DNA of 64,000 bases from Cliona cf. orientalis. Its lineage: Eukaryota > Porifera > Demospongiae > Clionaida > Clionaidae. The stretch covers positions 10,943,079 to 11,007,078 of the forward strand of contig OZ005689.1 in NCBI GenBank assembly GCA_963930775.1. Reading direction: 5' to 3'. Each line of letters starts with the position of its first letter. Within the stretch, counting starts at the first letter, position 1. Positions 10,053 to 22,081 of this stretch are shown here, in pieces. The notes beneath the pieces were generated by a model, which saw only the letters and a list, made by a program, of their open reading frames with translations, did not search any database and had not been told where the DNA came from. Made by a program: the position numbers and the translations under genes.

Positions 10053-13000
10053 ATGGCTTGGATGCTGTCATCTATGTTGTCTATCATAATAATAATATTA
10101 TTATTATCCTATTTGAGTGCAGGTTCAACACAAGCCTCAACAGGTGAGTAGGTGAGTTTAAACTGCAAGCATCATGTCATTGTCTTTTGTTGCATATCAA
10201 GCAAAGTATAAGGCATCAATAATAATATATTATAATAGGTATACTCATGCATAATTATATTATACTATTGTATGCAGGTTACCAAGTTGTGCTCAATCCT
10301 GAGTCAAGATTAATTCCAGTTGGAGCAGAAGCGTTATTTACTTGCAAATTTCGAAATGTAATAAGACCTTACTGGGAAATTAATCGAATAAAAGCAAACA
10401 ATGATTTCAATAAAATACATTTAAGGGAACAAGGTTTCTTTATAGATCCGGAACAGACATACAGCGATGGAATTGTGGTCCTCACCATGAGAGTAAATGG
10501 ATCATATCCATGATTACACAATTCACACATCCAGTGCAAGACATTTACAACTGGTATCAACAGTGAAATTGCCACTCTTTTGATTATTGATGGTAAACCA
10601 TAATTATTACAATAATACAGGATATTGTATGGTAGACTATAGCTTAAGTTCTGAATAAGCTGCTATAGCAGTTACTCGTGCATGTACGTACTTCCATCTC
10701 CTACTAGTAGCTTGTTATAATAATTTATGCTGATAGTAACTTTTGTATACTTTGTATACTCCATGCAGTCATTATACTAGCTACATGTTTTCTGCTTTAT
10801 ACAGAGTCACCTCTTTCTTTAAACCCTATCCTCAAGCAGCCAAATGCTACAAGCCTTCATCTCATGTGGTCCCCTCCATTTCTTTGGCCAGGTTACCTCA
10901 TTAACAGCTATAACATTACCGTCCAGAGCAATGGCGATGAAAATATCAGTAGCTTTCAAGTTAATTCCACGTCCTTCAGTAATGCCGTTGTAACATTTCC
11001 ATTCAGTCCACAGCATCAACCTTGCACGAAGTTCATATTTGGGATAACTCCTATGCACTGGCATCAACTTGTAAATCAAACTTACTATGCCTCCGGAGGG
11101 TACTTGTCAGGTGAATACTTGTATTGATGGATTGAAGTGGTATGTTGTATTATTTTTAAATTTCCATATTATAGCCCCAGGCTCATTCAATGTTTCAGCT
11201 ATCACCCTCTTTAGAGCTGATGGAACACCTTTAGTGAGGGCCTTAGTTAAGGTACGCTGGTGTGTTGTAGATGATGCACACATGCACCTTATAATAATGT
11301 TATTCCTACAGCCTTCCCATGATATCTGTAGTTACCAGGAATTGAATATTTCAATAAACATCACAAACAGAGCTAATAATGCTCTAGTGACTGAAGATGG
11401 TCCAATACCCCACCGTGGTAACGGGAGTTTTGAATATGACATTATATCTAGTAACCTCAAAAGGGAAGAGGAATACTCTATGACTGTTACAGTCGATACT
11501 GGATTTGAAAGTTCAATTCTCTCTTATTCATTCAGTAAGCATTTAATAAGATTATAATACCATTATAATTATGATTATTGTGTATGTAAACAGATCTAGA
11601 TAAATTTGGGATTGAGTGTACTGTCAAAAAGTTCAAAACACTTTTTACACACTAGTTTGCTTTCCTTAATGATAAGACAGCTTACATAACACATCAATCA
11701 TAAATAAGCAGTACTCTAATTATTTTTTGGGAAGTTCTTTGTGAACTGTATCAACAAGATAATTAATTTATCCAATTGCGTAAGTTTACGTTATCACATG
11801 TCTATGATACTTGAATGTGAAAGTCTGGCTCAAAATTAATAATATTATGCAGAAGTACTTAGTGTTATTAAGGCCTTAACTTTGGTTAGCTACTTAATAA
11901 TTATCAATAAACATTGCGTAATTACCTCTATTACGTTATCAAAAAAACAAGTATGTTTAATGTCACAATCATGGGATAATGTGGCTAGCATGCATGATCA
12001 TCTGTTAACAGTACATGCTCACAAAACATAGAGACATAGTTCATGTACAAACAGTATCCTATTTATTATCAATTATTATTATTATCAATACTAGTACTAT
12101 GAGCATAATATGACATGGATTGTAATATACTATCTCTAGTTCCTCTACTGTGTATAGGTATGTACTGCAGTGTCCCGGGTCAAGCGCCCACTCTCAGGTA
12201 AGCGTGCATGTACCACATTTCAAGGGGCCACTGTAGCAGCTTCTATAGAAATGTATGGAATTTTGATCCCACGTAAGCGCCCATGCGGGCTACGTACATG
12301 CAATTGCGAGTTATGTTTAAGCTGATGGGGAAAGAACTGTGGAGTTTGGTAATAATATTATTATTACAACTTTTAAATTAATGCTAATCATAATTATGAT
12401 GTAGCTGCAGTCATGCAGTGAGTGGTGGAGCAATGCGCTACATTACATTATAGCTAATAGTATTATTGAGAGTCTTTGTTTACAGATTCCCCGTCAATCA
12501 GTGGAGACCCAAGCTGTTCTGCATCCCTTGTTAGTCCAATAGTTGGAGGTACATTCTGAATCATTGACCATTATCAGTTCAATTAATATAATTTGGTGGT
12601 ATGAGTCCTATAGTCTGAGATCTGTTGCTATTGTTTATTATATAACAGTTATTGTTGTATGTATACGCATCCTTAAGTATACACGGTTCATGACCTGTTA
12701 TTATGTAGTGACAGATCTGATCACCAAATCTATAGCTACATAACTAATGACCATTATGACATTGTATAAGAATCCTTATTCCTATAGGTATTGTAGCGGT
12801 CATAGTGATATTGTTTCTTGCTGGCATCATTGTAACAGTTGTAACTATTGTATACCGTCGACAAAAGCCACATCTCAGGAATCAAGAGACCCCACAAGGT
12901 AGTTGTTTTGTTCATATGTATTTTTTGGCATCACCACTAATACTAAGTACAGCTGCAGTTTACAAGGAGCCATATGACGGGGCTGTATCTAGACTACCAC

Positions 13001-13056
13001 AAACAGAGCATGCAATGGAAGAGTGCCCTGCTAATGGAGTGTTGACAAAAATTTAA
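10053..13056 (+). CDS. Ig/FN3-like single-pass receptor 1 (divergent; possibly broken)
   Basis: Eight exons are supported by GT-AG sites and matching phases: 10053-10143 (signal peptide, MAWMLSSM followed by an Ile/Leu core), 10278-10592 (Ig-like, CKF...W), 10805-11110 (FN3-like), 11175-11251 and 11312-11534 (second FN3-like), 12486-12548 (Ser-rich stalk), 12788-12898 (transmembrane helix then RRQK) and 12953-13056 (tail with VYKEPYD). The Ig exon holds an in-frame TGA at 10511-10513. Either this is a disabling mutation or a 42-bp in-frame intron (10493-10534) removes it, keeping the second Cys but shortening the fold. The fourth extracellular exon of its paralogs is absent; remnants occur at 12320-12440. 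Because all the neighbouring boundaries are phase 1, exon 5 can still splice to the stalk exon. The ligand is unknown. Confidence 0.7.
11947..12047 (+). repeat. Dispersed repeat, copy 1
   Basis: About 100 bp inside an intron of receptor 1 recurs in reverse complement at about 47588-47690. Shared words include GCTAGCATGCATGATCATCTG and CTCACAAAACATAGAGACAT. It is probably part of a MITE. Confidence 0.6.
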
Positions 13057-14007
13057 TAATGAGGGTTCGCTATCGTAATCTGATATGAGTGACAAACACA
13101 TACCAGTATCCATAAGAGATAAATATTGCAATGTTAACGTTGCACATGACAATAATTGTACATGTTAAACTACCGGTAGTCTAAGATGCATTTTGTCATC
13201 ATGAGTGTATGTTGTTAAAGACATTAAATTGTTGTATACATGGAAGTAATGAGCTACAAAATGGCATCCCTTGCTTTGTGTGCAGTATATATAGAAGCAC
13301 TGTTCCTTTGGGCTTTGCTCTCATTAATCTGTTGGGTGTATAATGTAATACGACAGGAATTTATGATAATAATTATGTGTATGTACACATTATTGTGCAT
13401 ATTAAATTACATGATGCTAGCTTGTGTATTACTGATTATGGTCATGAACATACATGTCTCGGGTGCTAGCTAAGCTGCTTGCCCAGATGCACCAACGTAT
13501 CTGAAACTGTTAGATCTATAGACAGAGGGCATTGGCAATTGTACACACCATGCACAGACCCTTCAATAAATCAGAAGTGTTTTGGATAAAGAAGAAGAGG
13601 GACAGCAGGAAATTTTGAAGCAAAAGTGTGCCTTTAAAACAAAAATGGGATAGACACAAAAAATTAATTCAATGCATAATAATGTGGTGAGTGATGGTAG
13701 TGTTTTTATCTTGCATCATGATTGTATTTACATGAAACACTCTGAATAGAAATGTGAGTGTCTAGTGATTTGACTCAAAATTAATAAGTATTAAGCCCAT
13801 CCTTCCATATGATTAATTACTAAAGTTGCGTGTCACACTTTCATAATAATTAGTGTACATACCTATATACTACGTGGTCACACTGTATTATCAGTAGCTA
13901 GGTTTTCATGCTCATTCCACTATTTCCATGTTCCATATCCTTCACTAATATTCCATTCCCAGTCAGTTGATCAGTACAGGTAGCTAGAATAAATCCTTTA
14001 AATCATA
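13057..14007 (+). other. Intergenic segment of the receptor unit
   Basis: It contains 3' flank of receptor 1 and 5' flank of receptor 2. Parts recur in reverse orientation at 30362-31100, beyond the inverted copy, for instance GTAATGAGCTACAAAATGGCATCCC near 13246 against its near-complement at 31068-31098. There is no independent gene. Confidence 0.55.
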
Positions 14008-16226
14008 ATGATTGTAAGTAAAATTGAAAGTTTGGTTCTGTTGTGGCTGCTGTTTGTAAGAGGCAAACATTCTCAACTGACTGCTGTTATCACTCCCAGA
14101 GGTTACAATGCCAGCCTGGATCCTGAAGCCAGCTTCACCTTCCAGTGTGATATGACTGGTACCAATAATGTACAGTGGTTGGTCGATGGTCGACCTTCAA
14201 CCACACAAGAAAATAGAGGCCGAGGAATTAGTCAAGGCAGCATCATCACTGTGGATGAGGTTACTGACAGGTTTAGAATCAGCCTGTCTATTTTGAGAAA
14301 CATCACTAACAGGAACACCACTATTGTGTGCCAAGTCATTGCTGTCTTACTAACTGGCGTGATTATTGTCAACATCAGTGATCCAGTTCAGTTCCAAATT
14401 CAAGGTATCTTGGATGCTCCATCAAATCTGGTGCTGTCAGAAGCTGACAACCAGCACATGAGGAGAATAAGTTGGGATGAGCCATTCTCACTAGATATCA
14501 CTGATGTTGATCCAGACATAGAGTGTTACAATGTGTGCTACAGCCTGGTCAATGTATCAGCAGAGAAATCCCAGTGCACGTGTGTGAATCAAACAAAGCA
14601 CACATTTCTCTGTGTTAGTGTTCCTCTTCTCTTCACTGTGTCTGCTGTCAATGTAGTAGGAGAGGGAGAAGCTACTTCAATACCTCATAATGGATGCAGT
14701 TGCACCAACACCACAGGTAATTAGCAACAGGTTTGTTGCTGAAATAGTAGCGTTATTATTATCTATTTTTCTTATGCAGTCCCATCTATTGTCAGTGCCG
14801 ATGAAGTAGTATCTTTTTCTCTCTTAGACTACAATCCAATGGCAAAATTTTTATTTCACCAGGTTTGTCGGGGGGGAGGAGGGGGGGGGGGTTAGTCTGT
14901 ATTCATGCACACACAGTTGCTACTAGCTGTCTGTCTCACCCAAAACAGATACCTATTAATTTATCGTCATACTTTTACACTAGTTATCAGAAGACAGTGG
15001 AACAACGACTTGTTTCTTAGTTTATGAAATTAAAACTTTCCTGCTATTAGAGGAAAATACAACCAACCATAGCATTCAAATACCTCGAGTTGTTCAGTAT
15101 TCTCAATCAAGTGTACACTTAAGCCTAACCGTGGACTCTGACCTGTTGGTTAATGAGATGTATTTAGCGACAATCACTGTCATTAACACTGATGGGGAAA
15201 GAAATATCAGTGTGACCGTGGAATTTGGTAATGAGTAACTTATGAAAGATAAAAAAATTGAATAATTATGATTGATGTAGATACCTATGATGTGCAGTCA
15301 GTGAGTGGTAGAGCTAAACCTGGTGGATTGGAGCTGGACTGTACATTTGCTGAGGGATCTCAAGCTCAAAGTTGTATACTCACTGTGTGCAGACTGGAGA
15401 ATGGCATGGAGGAATACTGTATGAATCTAACCATCATTAGGGAGAACTTTCAGCAAAGTGGGCAACTGATAGGACTTCAGCCTGGATTGTACACTGTCAA
15501 GAATGTGACTGAAGTTGAGAGTGATGGTAGCGTGACTCTCCTTAGGAGAACTGATGAATTACAATTAACCACTACTGAGCCTTCTCACACTACAGCTCTA
15601 ATAGAAACAGTCCCAGGTGGTCTATCCATATTGACAATCATGCATGTATTATTATGCGTCTCTGTTTTGCAGATTCCACATCAGCTGGTGGAGTGTCAAG
15701 CTCTTCTGTTGGTCCTATACTAGGAGGTATGTCCATAGAATGATAAATGTTACCATTCTCAGTTCACTCAGTGTGTATATATATATGGTGGTATAAAGCT
15801 CTATCGGTGTAGTAACATAATAATTATAATGTTATTGTTGTATGTAAAATCATTAAGTACATACAGCTTCATAACCTAATGATGCATAAAATATCTGATC
15901 ACAAAAAGGGCTACATAATGACTACAGTAATTTTATATCATACCGGTATCCAGGTGTTGTAGCAGTCCTAGTGATTTTGTTGCTTGCTTGCATCATTATA
16001 ACAGTTGTAACTTTTGCATACCATCGACAAAAGCAACACCACAGGAATCAAGAGACCCCACAAGGTAGTTGTCATGTTTCATGTGTGTTTCTTTGGCATC
16101 TTCACCAATATTAAATATACAGCTGCAGCAGTTTATGAGGAGCCATATGACTGGGCTGTATTTAAACTACCACAAACAGAACCTGCGATGGAACAGTGTC
16201 CTGCTTATGGAGTGTTTTCCAAATGA
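14008..16226 (+). CDS. Ig/FN3-like single-pass receptor 2 (intact)
   Basis: Seven exons, all phases consistent: 14008-14716, 14780-14862, 14984-15227, 15281-15616, 15673-15726, 15954-16064, 16123-16226. The start gives a signal peptide (LVLLWLLFV core, ending near HSQ). Next come an Ig-like domain with FQCDMTG, VQWLVDG and TIVCQV, an FN3 domain with paired extra cysteines (ECYNVCYSL, CTCVNQT, GCSC), a second FN3-like domain split over exons 2-3, and a third Cys-rich domain (LELDCTF, SCILTVCRLE). A Ser-rich stalk precedes the transmembrane helix and a basic stop-transfer stretch. The cytoplasmic tail of about 45 residues has VYEEPYD and PAYGVFSK; YEEP resembles an SH2-binding context and YGVF fits YxxPhi. 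Several N-glycosylation sequons lie in the ectodomain. It is the best preserved member of the array. A recognition role is inferred from architecture only. Confidence 0.85.
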
Positions 16227-17525
16227 GAATTTGCTATCACAATCTGATACGAGCAATATATGATTACCGGAAAATAATATTGTAAACATAATAATTATTA
16301 TACCAGTATAGTATGAGATAGTATATTATTCTGTTGTATGTACCTGTATTTAAGAGTTAACGACCCAGTGATTTAATACACATGACTACACCCTCACTGG
16401 GGTGTATGGGTACACTCCAGTGAATATATACAAAATAAGCAGAAAAAGGACATAGTAATTATTATACTACATTCCCGACATGGTAATTAGCTAGAATCTG
16501 GAGATATTGCATGCGTGCATACTGTTATTAACAATCCTATATAGTATTATTACACTCCCACTTCATGTTCACATGCATAGGTGTTTCACTGCACATAAGT
16601 GAGGGTCTTAAAGTGCGCGTGTGGGGGGAGCTAGCTAGGGGGGCCCACAAGACAAAAACTCGGATTTCATGCATGTAGGAAATGTGTAGGATAGGGAAAA
16701 TTTTTTTTCTATACATAATATTTTATGTAACTCTGCCCTATACTCTGCCAAACATGTGTCGGAAGGCTCAGCACGACATAAAGGAAAATGTTCTATTGGT
16801 CCAGTGGACAATGCCTGCATGCCTTCCTGATCCACCCCCCCCCCCCCCCCCCCCCCCCCCCAGTGTGACGTTTATGATGTAGTTGTCTGCCAGTCATAAT
16901 TTGCTATTTTCAATCACAAGCATGAAAAATGATGATGCTTGCCTTAAACTGACCACCAATTTCAAAATCCATTTGCACCATCCATGCCCAGTATGAGCAA
17001 GAGTACATCCGTATATATAATAATATGATCATCTATCAGTGCCTCCAAGTGTATAGAATTAATTTTTATAACATTATTAAACCATAAAATACGGGTAAAA
17101 GACTGAAAACTAGGGGATTTAAATTAGTACATACATCATAATATTATTATTATAATAATTATGAAGCTATGAAAAATTTTAATACTGAAAAATGGAAATA
17201 TTTTTACTGGATGACTGGAGAACAGCACTGATCTATATACGAGGGTAAGTTGTTTCATAGAGTATATAAAAATGGACAAAATTACCAAATAAGGTTAGTG
17301 TGGGCCCGGGATGTGGGACAATTCGTCTAAAAGCCACTAAAAAGGGACGGTTGGATAGCTCTGAGTGTCATTATTATTACTATGTGTCATACCAAATTAT
17401 TAGTAGCCAGGTATCCATGCTCATTTCACTATTTCCATATTCCATTTCCATTACTGACAACGAATTCCATATTCCAAGTCATAGAAGTAGATCAGTGCAG
17501 GTAGATAGCTAGGATAAGTTTTATT
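16227..17525. other. Intergenic DNA between receptors 2 and 3
   Basis: It carries a C homopolymer of about 25 bases at 16837-16861 and a G-rich patch near 16622. The last 150 bases resemble the 5' flank of receptor 2 (TTCCATATTCCATTTCC-type words), suggesting a shared promoter segment. There is no open frame of interest. Confidence 0.5.
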
Positions 17526-19558
17526 ATGACTGACAGAAAAATTGAAGCATTGGTTCTATTGTGGCTACTGATTATAAAAGGCATGCATTCTCAACTGACA
17601 GCTGTTATCACTCCCAGAGGTTACAATGCCAGCCTGGATCCTGAAGCCAGCTTTACCTTCCAGTGTGATGTGACTGGTACTGATAATATACAGTGGTTGG
17701 TGGATGGTGAACCTTTATCCACACAAGAAATCAGAGATCGAGGAATTAGTGCCAGTAACACTATCACTGTGGATGAGGCTACTGACAGTTTTAGAAGGAG
17801 CCTATATATTTTGAGAAATATCATTAACATGAATACCACTATTGTATGCCTAGCTACTGTTCTCTCACCAATTGTCATCTTCAGTGTTAGTGAACTGGTT
17901 CTATTCAAAGTTCAAGGTCTCTTGGATGTTCCATCGAACTTAATGCTATCAGAAGTTGACAACCAGCACATGAGGAGACTAAGTTGGGACGAGCCATTCT
18001 CACTAGATATCACTGATGTTGATCCAGACATAGAGTGTTACAATGTGTGCTACAGCCTGGTCAATGTATCAGCAGAGAAATCCCAGTGCACGTGTGTGAA
18101 TCAAACAGAGTATACATTTCTCTGTGTTAGTGTTCCTCTTCTCTTCACTGTGTCTGCTGTCAATGTAGTAGGAGAGGGAGAAGCTACTTCAGTTCTTCAT
18201 GATGGATGCAGTTGCACCAGTACCACAGGTTTGAATTAGCTACTGTTGTTGCTACAATAATAATCTATTTTTCTTATGCAGCCCCGTCTATTGTCAGTGC
18301 CGATGAAGTAGTTTTTTTTTCTCTCTTAGACTACAATCCAATGGCAAATTTTTTATTTCAACAGGTTTGTTGGGGGGGGGGGGGAAGTTCTGTCTGTACT
18401 CATGCACACACAGTTGCTACTAGCTGTCAGTCTCACCCAAAACAGATACCTATTATTTATCGTCATACTTTTTCACTAGCTATCAGAAGACAGTGGAATG
18501 ATTTGTTTCTTAGTTTATGAAGTTAAAACTTCCCTGCTATCAGAGGAAAATACAACCAACCATGGCATTCAAATACCTCGAGTTGTTCAGCACTCCCAGT
18601 CAATTGCGCACTTAAGTCTAACCGTGGACTCTGACCTGTTGGTTAATGAGATGTATTTAGCGACAATCACTGCCATTAACACTGATGGGGAAAAAAACAT
18701 TACCGTGACCATGAAATTTGGTAATAATAAACTTTAATTGTTTACGAAAGATCAGTGTAAATGTTTATGTAGAAACCTATGATGTCCAGTCAGTGAGTGG
18801 TAGAGCTATACCTGGTGGATTGGAGCTGGACTGTACATTTGCTGAGGGATCTCGAGCACAAAGTTGTATACTCACTGTGTGCAGACTGGAGAATGTCGTG
18901 GAGGAATACTGTATGAATCTAACCAGTGTTAAGGAGAATCTTCAGAAAAGTGGGCAACTGACAGGACTTCAGCCTGGATTGTACATTGTCAAAAATGTGA
19001 CTGAAGTTGAAAGTGATGGTAGCGTGACTCTCCTTAGAAGAACTGATGTACTACAGTTGACCATCACTGAGCCTCCTCCCACTACAGCTCCAACAGGAAT
19101 AATTTCAAGTAGTTTATTTACTGTTATTGACGATTGTGCATAATAATATTATTATAATGAGTCAGATTGTCTCTATTTTGTAGATTCCCCTTTGGTTGAT
19201 GTAGTGTCAAGCTCTTCTGCACCAGCTGTAGGTCCAATCATTGGAGGTATACAAATTTTATACTTAACAGCTGTTGTTGTGCGAAAACAATTTTTATGTA
19301 GTGGTTGATCTGATCAAGAGAGCTACATTATTATAGTTTTTCATAAGAATTCTCATATCTAGGTATTGTTACAGTAGTGATCGTAGTGATGTTGTTGCTT
19401 GCTAGCATCATTGTAACAGTTGTAGCTGTTGCATACCATCGACAAAAGCTACACCACAGGAATCAAAAGACCCCACAAGGTAGTTGTCATGTTCGTGTGT
19501 GTTTTTGATATCTCTACTAAGATTATGTACAGCTGCAGCAGTTTACGAGGAGCCATAA
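17526..19558 (+). CDS. Ig/FN3-like single-pass receptor 3 (tail-truncated)
   Basis: The exons mirror receptor 2: 17526-18228, 18282-18364, 18480-18720, 18773-19108, 19184-19246, 19363-19479, 19533-19558. The ectodomain is intact: signal peptide (ALVLLWLLII), Ig-like domain (FQCDVTG, IQWLVDG, TIVCLAT), three FN3/Cys-rich modules, stalk and transmembrane helix. In the last exon, three extra bases turn CCA TAT GAC into CCA TAA TAT GAC, ending the protein right after VYEEP (stop 19556-19558). The rest of the usual tail remains in frame downstream to 19640, with PAYGVFSK at its end. The protein should therefore reach the membrane but lack the second and third tail tyrosines. The fourth exon's donor has also drifted (TCAAGTAGT instead of CCAGGTGGT). 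Confidence 0.82.
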
Positions 19559-19826
19559 TATGACTGGGCTGTATCTAGACTACCACAAACAGAGCCAGTG
19601 ATGGAACAGTGTCCTGCTTATGGAGTATTTTCCAAATGAGAGTTAGCTATCATAATCTGATAAGAGTGATGTTATTGTAAACATATATACAAGTATCCAT
19701 AACTTATACAGTATCCACACAGACATTATCATTATGAGTGCTTGTTGATATTTGAGCCAAATTCTGATTGTATTCAAAATCATGCTAATGTATAAAACGC
19801 AAGGCTTTACATTGGACCGTGATTGA

Positions 19827-20551
19827 CAGTGGCGTAGCTACACCAGGGCCTACCAGGGTACAGGCCCAGGCCAAACTGGCCTGTGCCCTGGTAAAATAGC
19901 CAATTTAAGGATCAAGTACATGTACCTCAAAGCAAAAACAAGTTGATCACGTTAGCCTATAATGAGGGTATACTTCAGTTGCATACACGTTTTAATTCTC
20001 CCATGATACTATTAGCTCTCAACATAATCCAGTTAATCATAGTAATTAACACAGTATTCACTCCACTACACATAATTATGTCAAGCATGCATGCCAGTCT
20101 GGCATATTATTTGTACATACTTCTTCTCCAGTCTTGAAAAGTGCAAGTAATATTATGCATGTCAGGCCAGTCTGCCATATTATTTGCACATACTTCTTCT
20201 CCAGTCTTGAAAAGTGCAAGTAATATTATGCCAGTTTGTTATTGAAAACTCACATGTTTGACATAGTTATGTATAGTGGAGTGACTATACTTCATTAAAC
20301 TATGATTAACTGAGTTATTTTGAGAACCATCATGGGAGAAGGTAGTGCATGTATGCATGCAACGTAGGCAACCCACATTATGGGTTATCAACCCACTTGT
20401 TTTGGCTGTGAGGTATATAGCTGTTACAAATGTAAATAAGATTTTTTCATTGGATTTGGAGAAATTGAGGTCGATAGGAGTCTCAAATTCTCAAGTCACT
20501 ACTGGGTCCACCAAGTGCCCGGGTAACTTTACAAGTCTAGATACGCCACTG
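19827..20551. mobile_element. Non-autonomous hAT-type element, 725 bp, 8-bp TSD
   Basis: The ends are CAGTGGCGTAGCTA and TAGATACGCCACTG, imperfect inverted repeats in hAT style. They are flanked by a perfect 8-bp duplication GTGATTGA at 19819-19826 and 20552-20559. The paralogous flank at 6019-6050 lacks the insert. Inside is a tandem duplication of about 73 bp (20086-20232). There is no transposase frame. Confidence 0.9.
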
Positions 20552-20559
20552 GTGATTGA

Positions 20560-20890
20560 TGCAATCATGTTTTCCTATAATCCGCTTGATTGGCACAACA
20601 ATGTAAAGATTATTAATTCAATGATTCTTTCAGGATAAATACACACAATGTCCCTTCTAATCCATTGTTTAAATCATAAATGTATGTATGTACATGTGAC
20701 ATCGTGCATAATTATGACTGTGTGTATGTTATAAATAATTATTATACGATGCCAAATACTGATTATGGCTATGAACAATGGAACAATGTCATGTCTCAGA
20801 TAATAGCTTCCATGGCTGCATGTATGCATCAATCTAATAGATGGCATTGACAATTGCCATACCCCCCCCCCCCCCCCCCAATGAATAATG
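20560..20890 (+). repeat. Receptor-unit 3' flank with poly-C tract
   Basis: This resumes the duplicated flank after the hAT insertion and matches 6100-6170 and 7010-7210. It ends in a C homopolymer at 20863-20879. Confidence 0.65.
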
Positions 20891-20904
20891 AATGCACAGG
20901 AGTG

Positions 20905-21437
20905 CAAAACCCTCACCGCTACACGCATGCATAACTCATGCACATGTAGATCTATAGTAACTAGCATATCTCAGTGTGACGTGTATGCCTGCTCAATATA
21001 AGGAGTATTGAACTAGATACATACTACCATATTATGATAGTATGTATCTAGTTCAATATTATATTATACATACCCTGCACCTGAGGTACTCCAGTTATGA
21101 TATAGGCTAGGGGGAAGGCACCTGCCTATGTCACTTGAAAGCCTCTGTGACTACTTAAACTCAATTATGCACTTGAGAGCCACTGCCTGTTTACACTGTC
21201 ACTGCATTGACAATTGACCAGCAAGGCACAGAATGGCAACCACAGCTGCACACTATTATACCACTGGAACATGACCACTCTTCCTTGATGCCTGCTGTGG
21301 TAATCCTCAGATGCGTACTTTCTCTAAGACGACCCTTACCATACGGACGGACAGACGGACGGATAAACAAACGGACGGACAAAAATCGCCAAACGATTGC
21401 AGTAACCTCCGCCTACGCTTTGCGGCGAGGGTTAATT
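20905..21437. mobile_element. Repeat element with AACCCTCnnCGC ends
   Basis: It begins AAAACCCTCACCGC and ends GCGGCGAGGGTTAAT. The same end types bound the segment at 27880-28420. It contains a hairpin at 21007-21060 (arms TATTGAACTAGATACATACTA) and a run of GGACGGAC-type repeats at 21341-21380. No coding frame is evident. Confidence 0.55.
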
Positions 21438-22081
21438 ACTAGTGACATGCAGGACCTGTTTGGGGCAAGCCTGAGCTGAGCCTCTGAAAGTCTCTGTCAG
21501 TAGCTGTGAGACTCAAAAACTTTAATGCCCTCTGTCTAACAGCTTAAGATATTTAGATTGATGCAAACATGCAGTAAGCTAGGGTGTCCAATCGAAAATC
21601 TTGAATATGGCAGTTTTATTTCAACAATGTAAATTTTGATAGAGACTGGGTAGATAAGCTAGAATCCACGCTGCAAATCAAACGAATTACATGTACTCCA
21701 TCGCGGGGGCCGATCTACTCGATTTCGCGCATGCCCAAAGTATGGTCACGTGACCAAAAACTTCAATAACCGATTAACGCGTATTCCACGTAGGTGACGG
21801 CTTGTTGAAGGCTTGCTAACGCGATTTCTAAGGTGAGTTCCTCGCATGTACTAATAAGGGTGCGTACCTACCCCCTTGAATGACAGTGTTACTCCATTAC
21901 TCTGATTATAGATGTTATAATACAATAGCTACTAAAATGCATGCTGGAGTGCAATCTAAAAGTCATAGATTATGAGTCCATCGGACAGGTACCGGGTATC
22001 CATAGAAATTGGCTGGCTAATATAAACGAGCTGGTGTCCACTTGACAATGTTTGCATGCAGTTTAGCTAATATGAGAGGAG

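Noticed and set aside
16682-16882. Proline-tract open frame
   Set aside because: The proline run is a translated C homopolymer in intergenic DNA.
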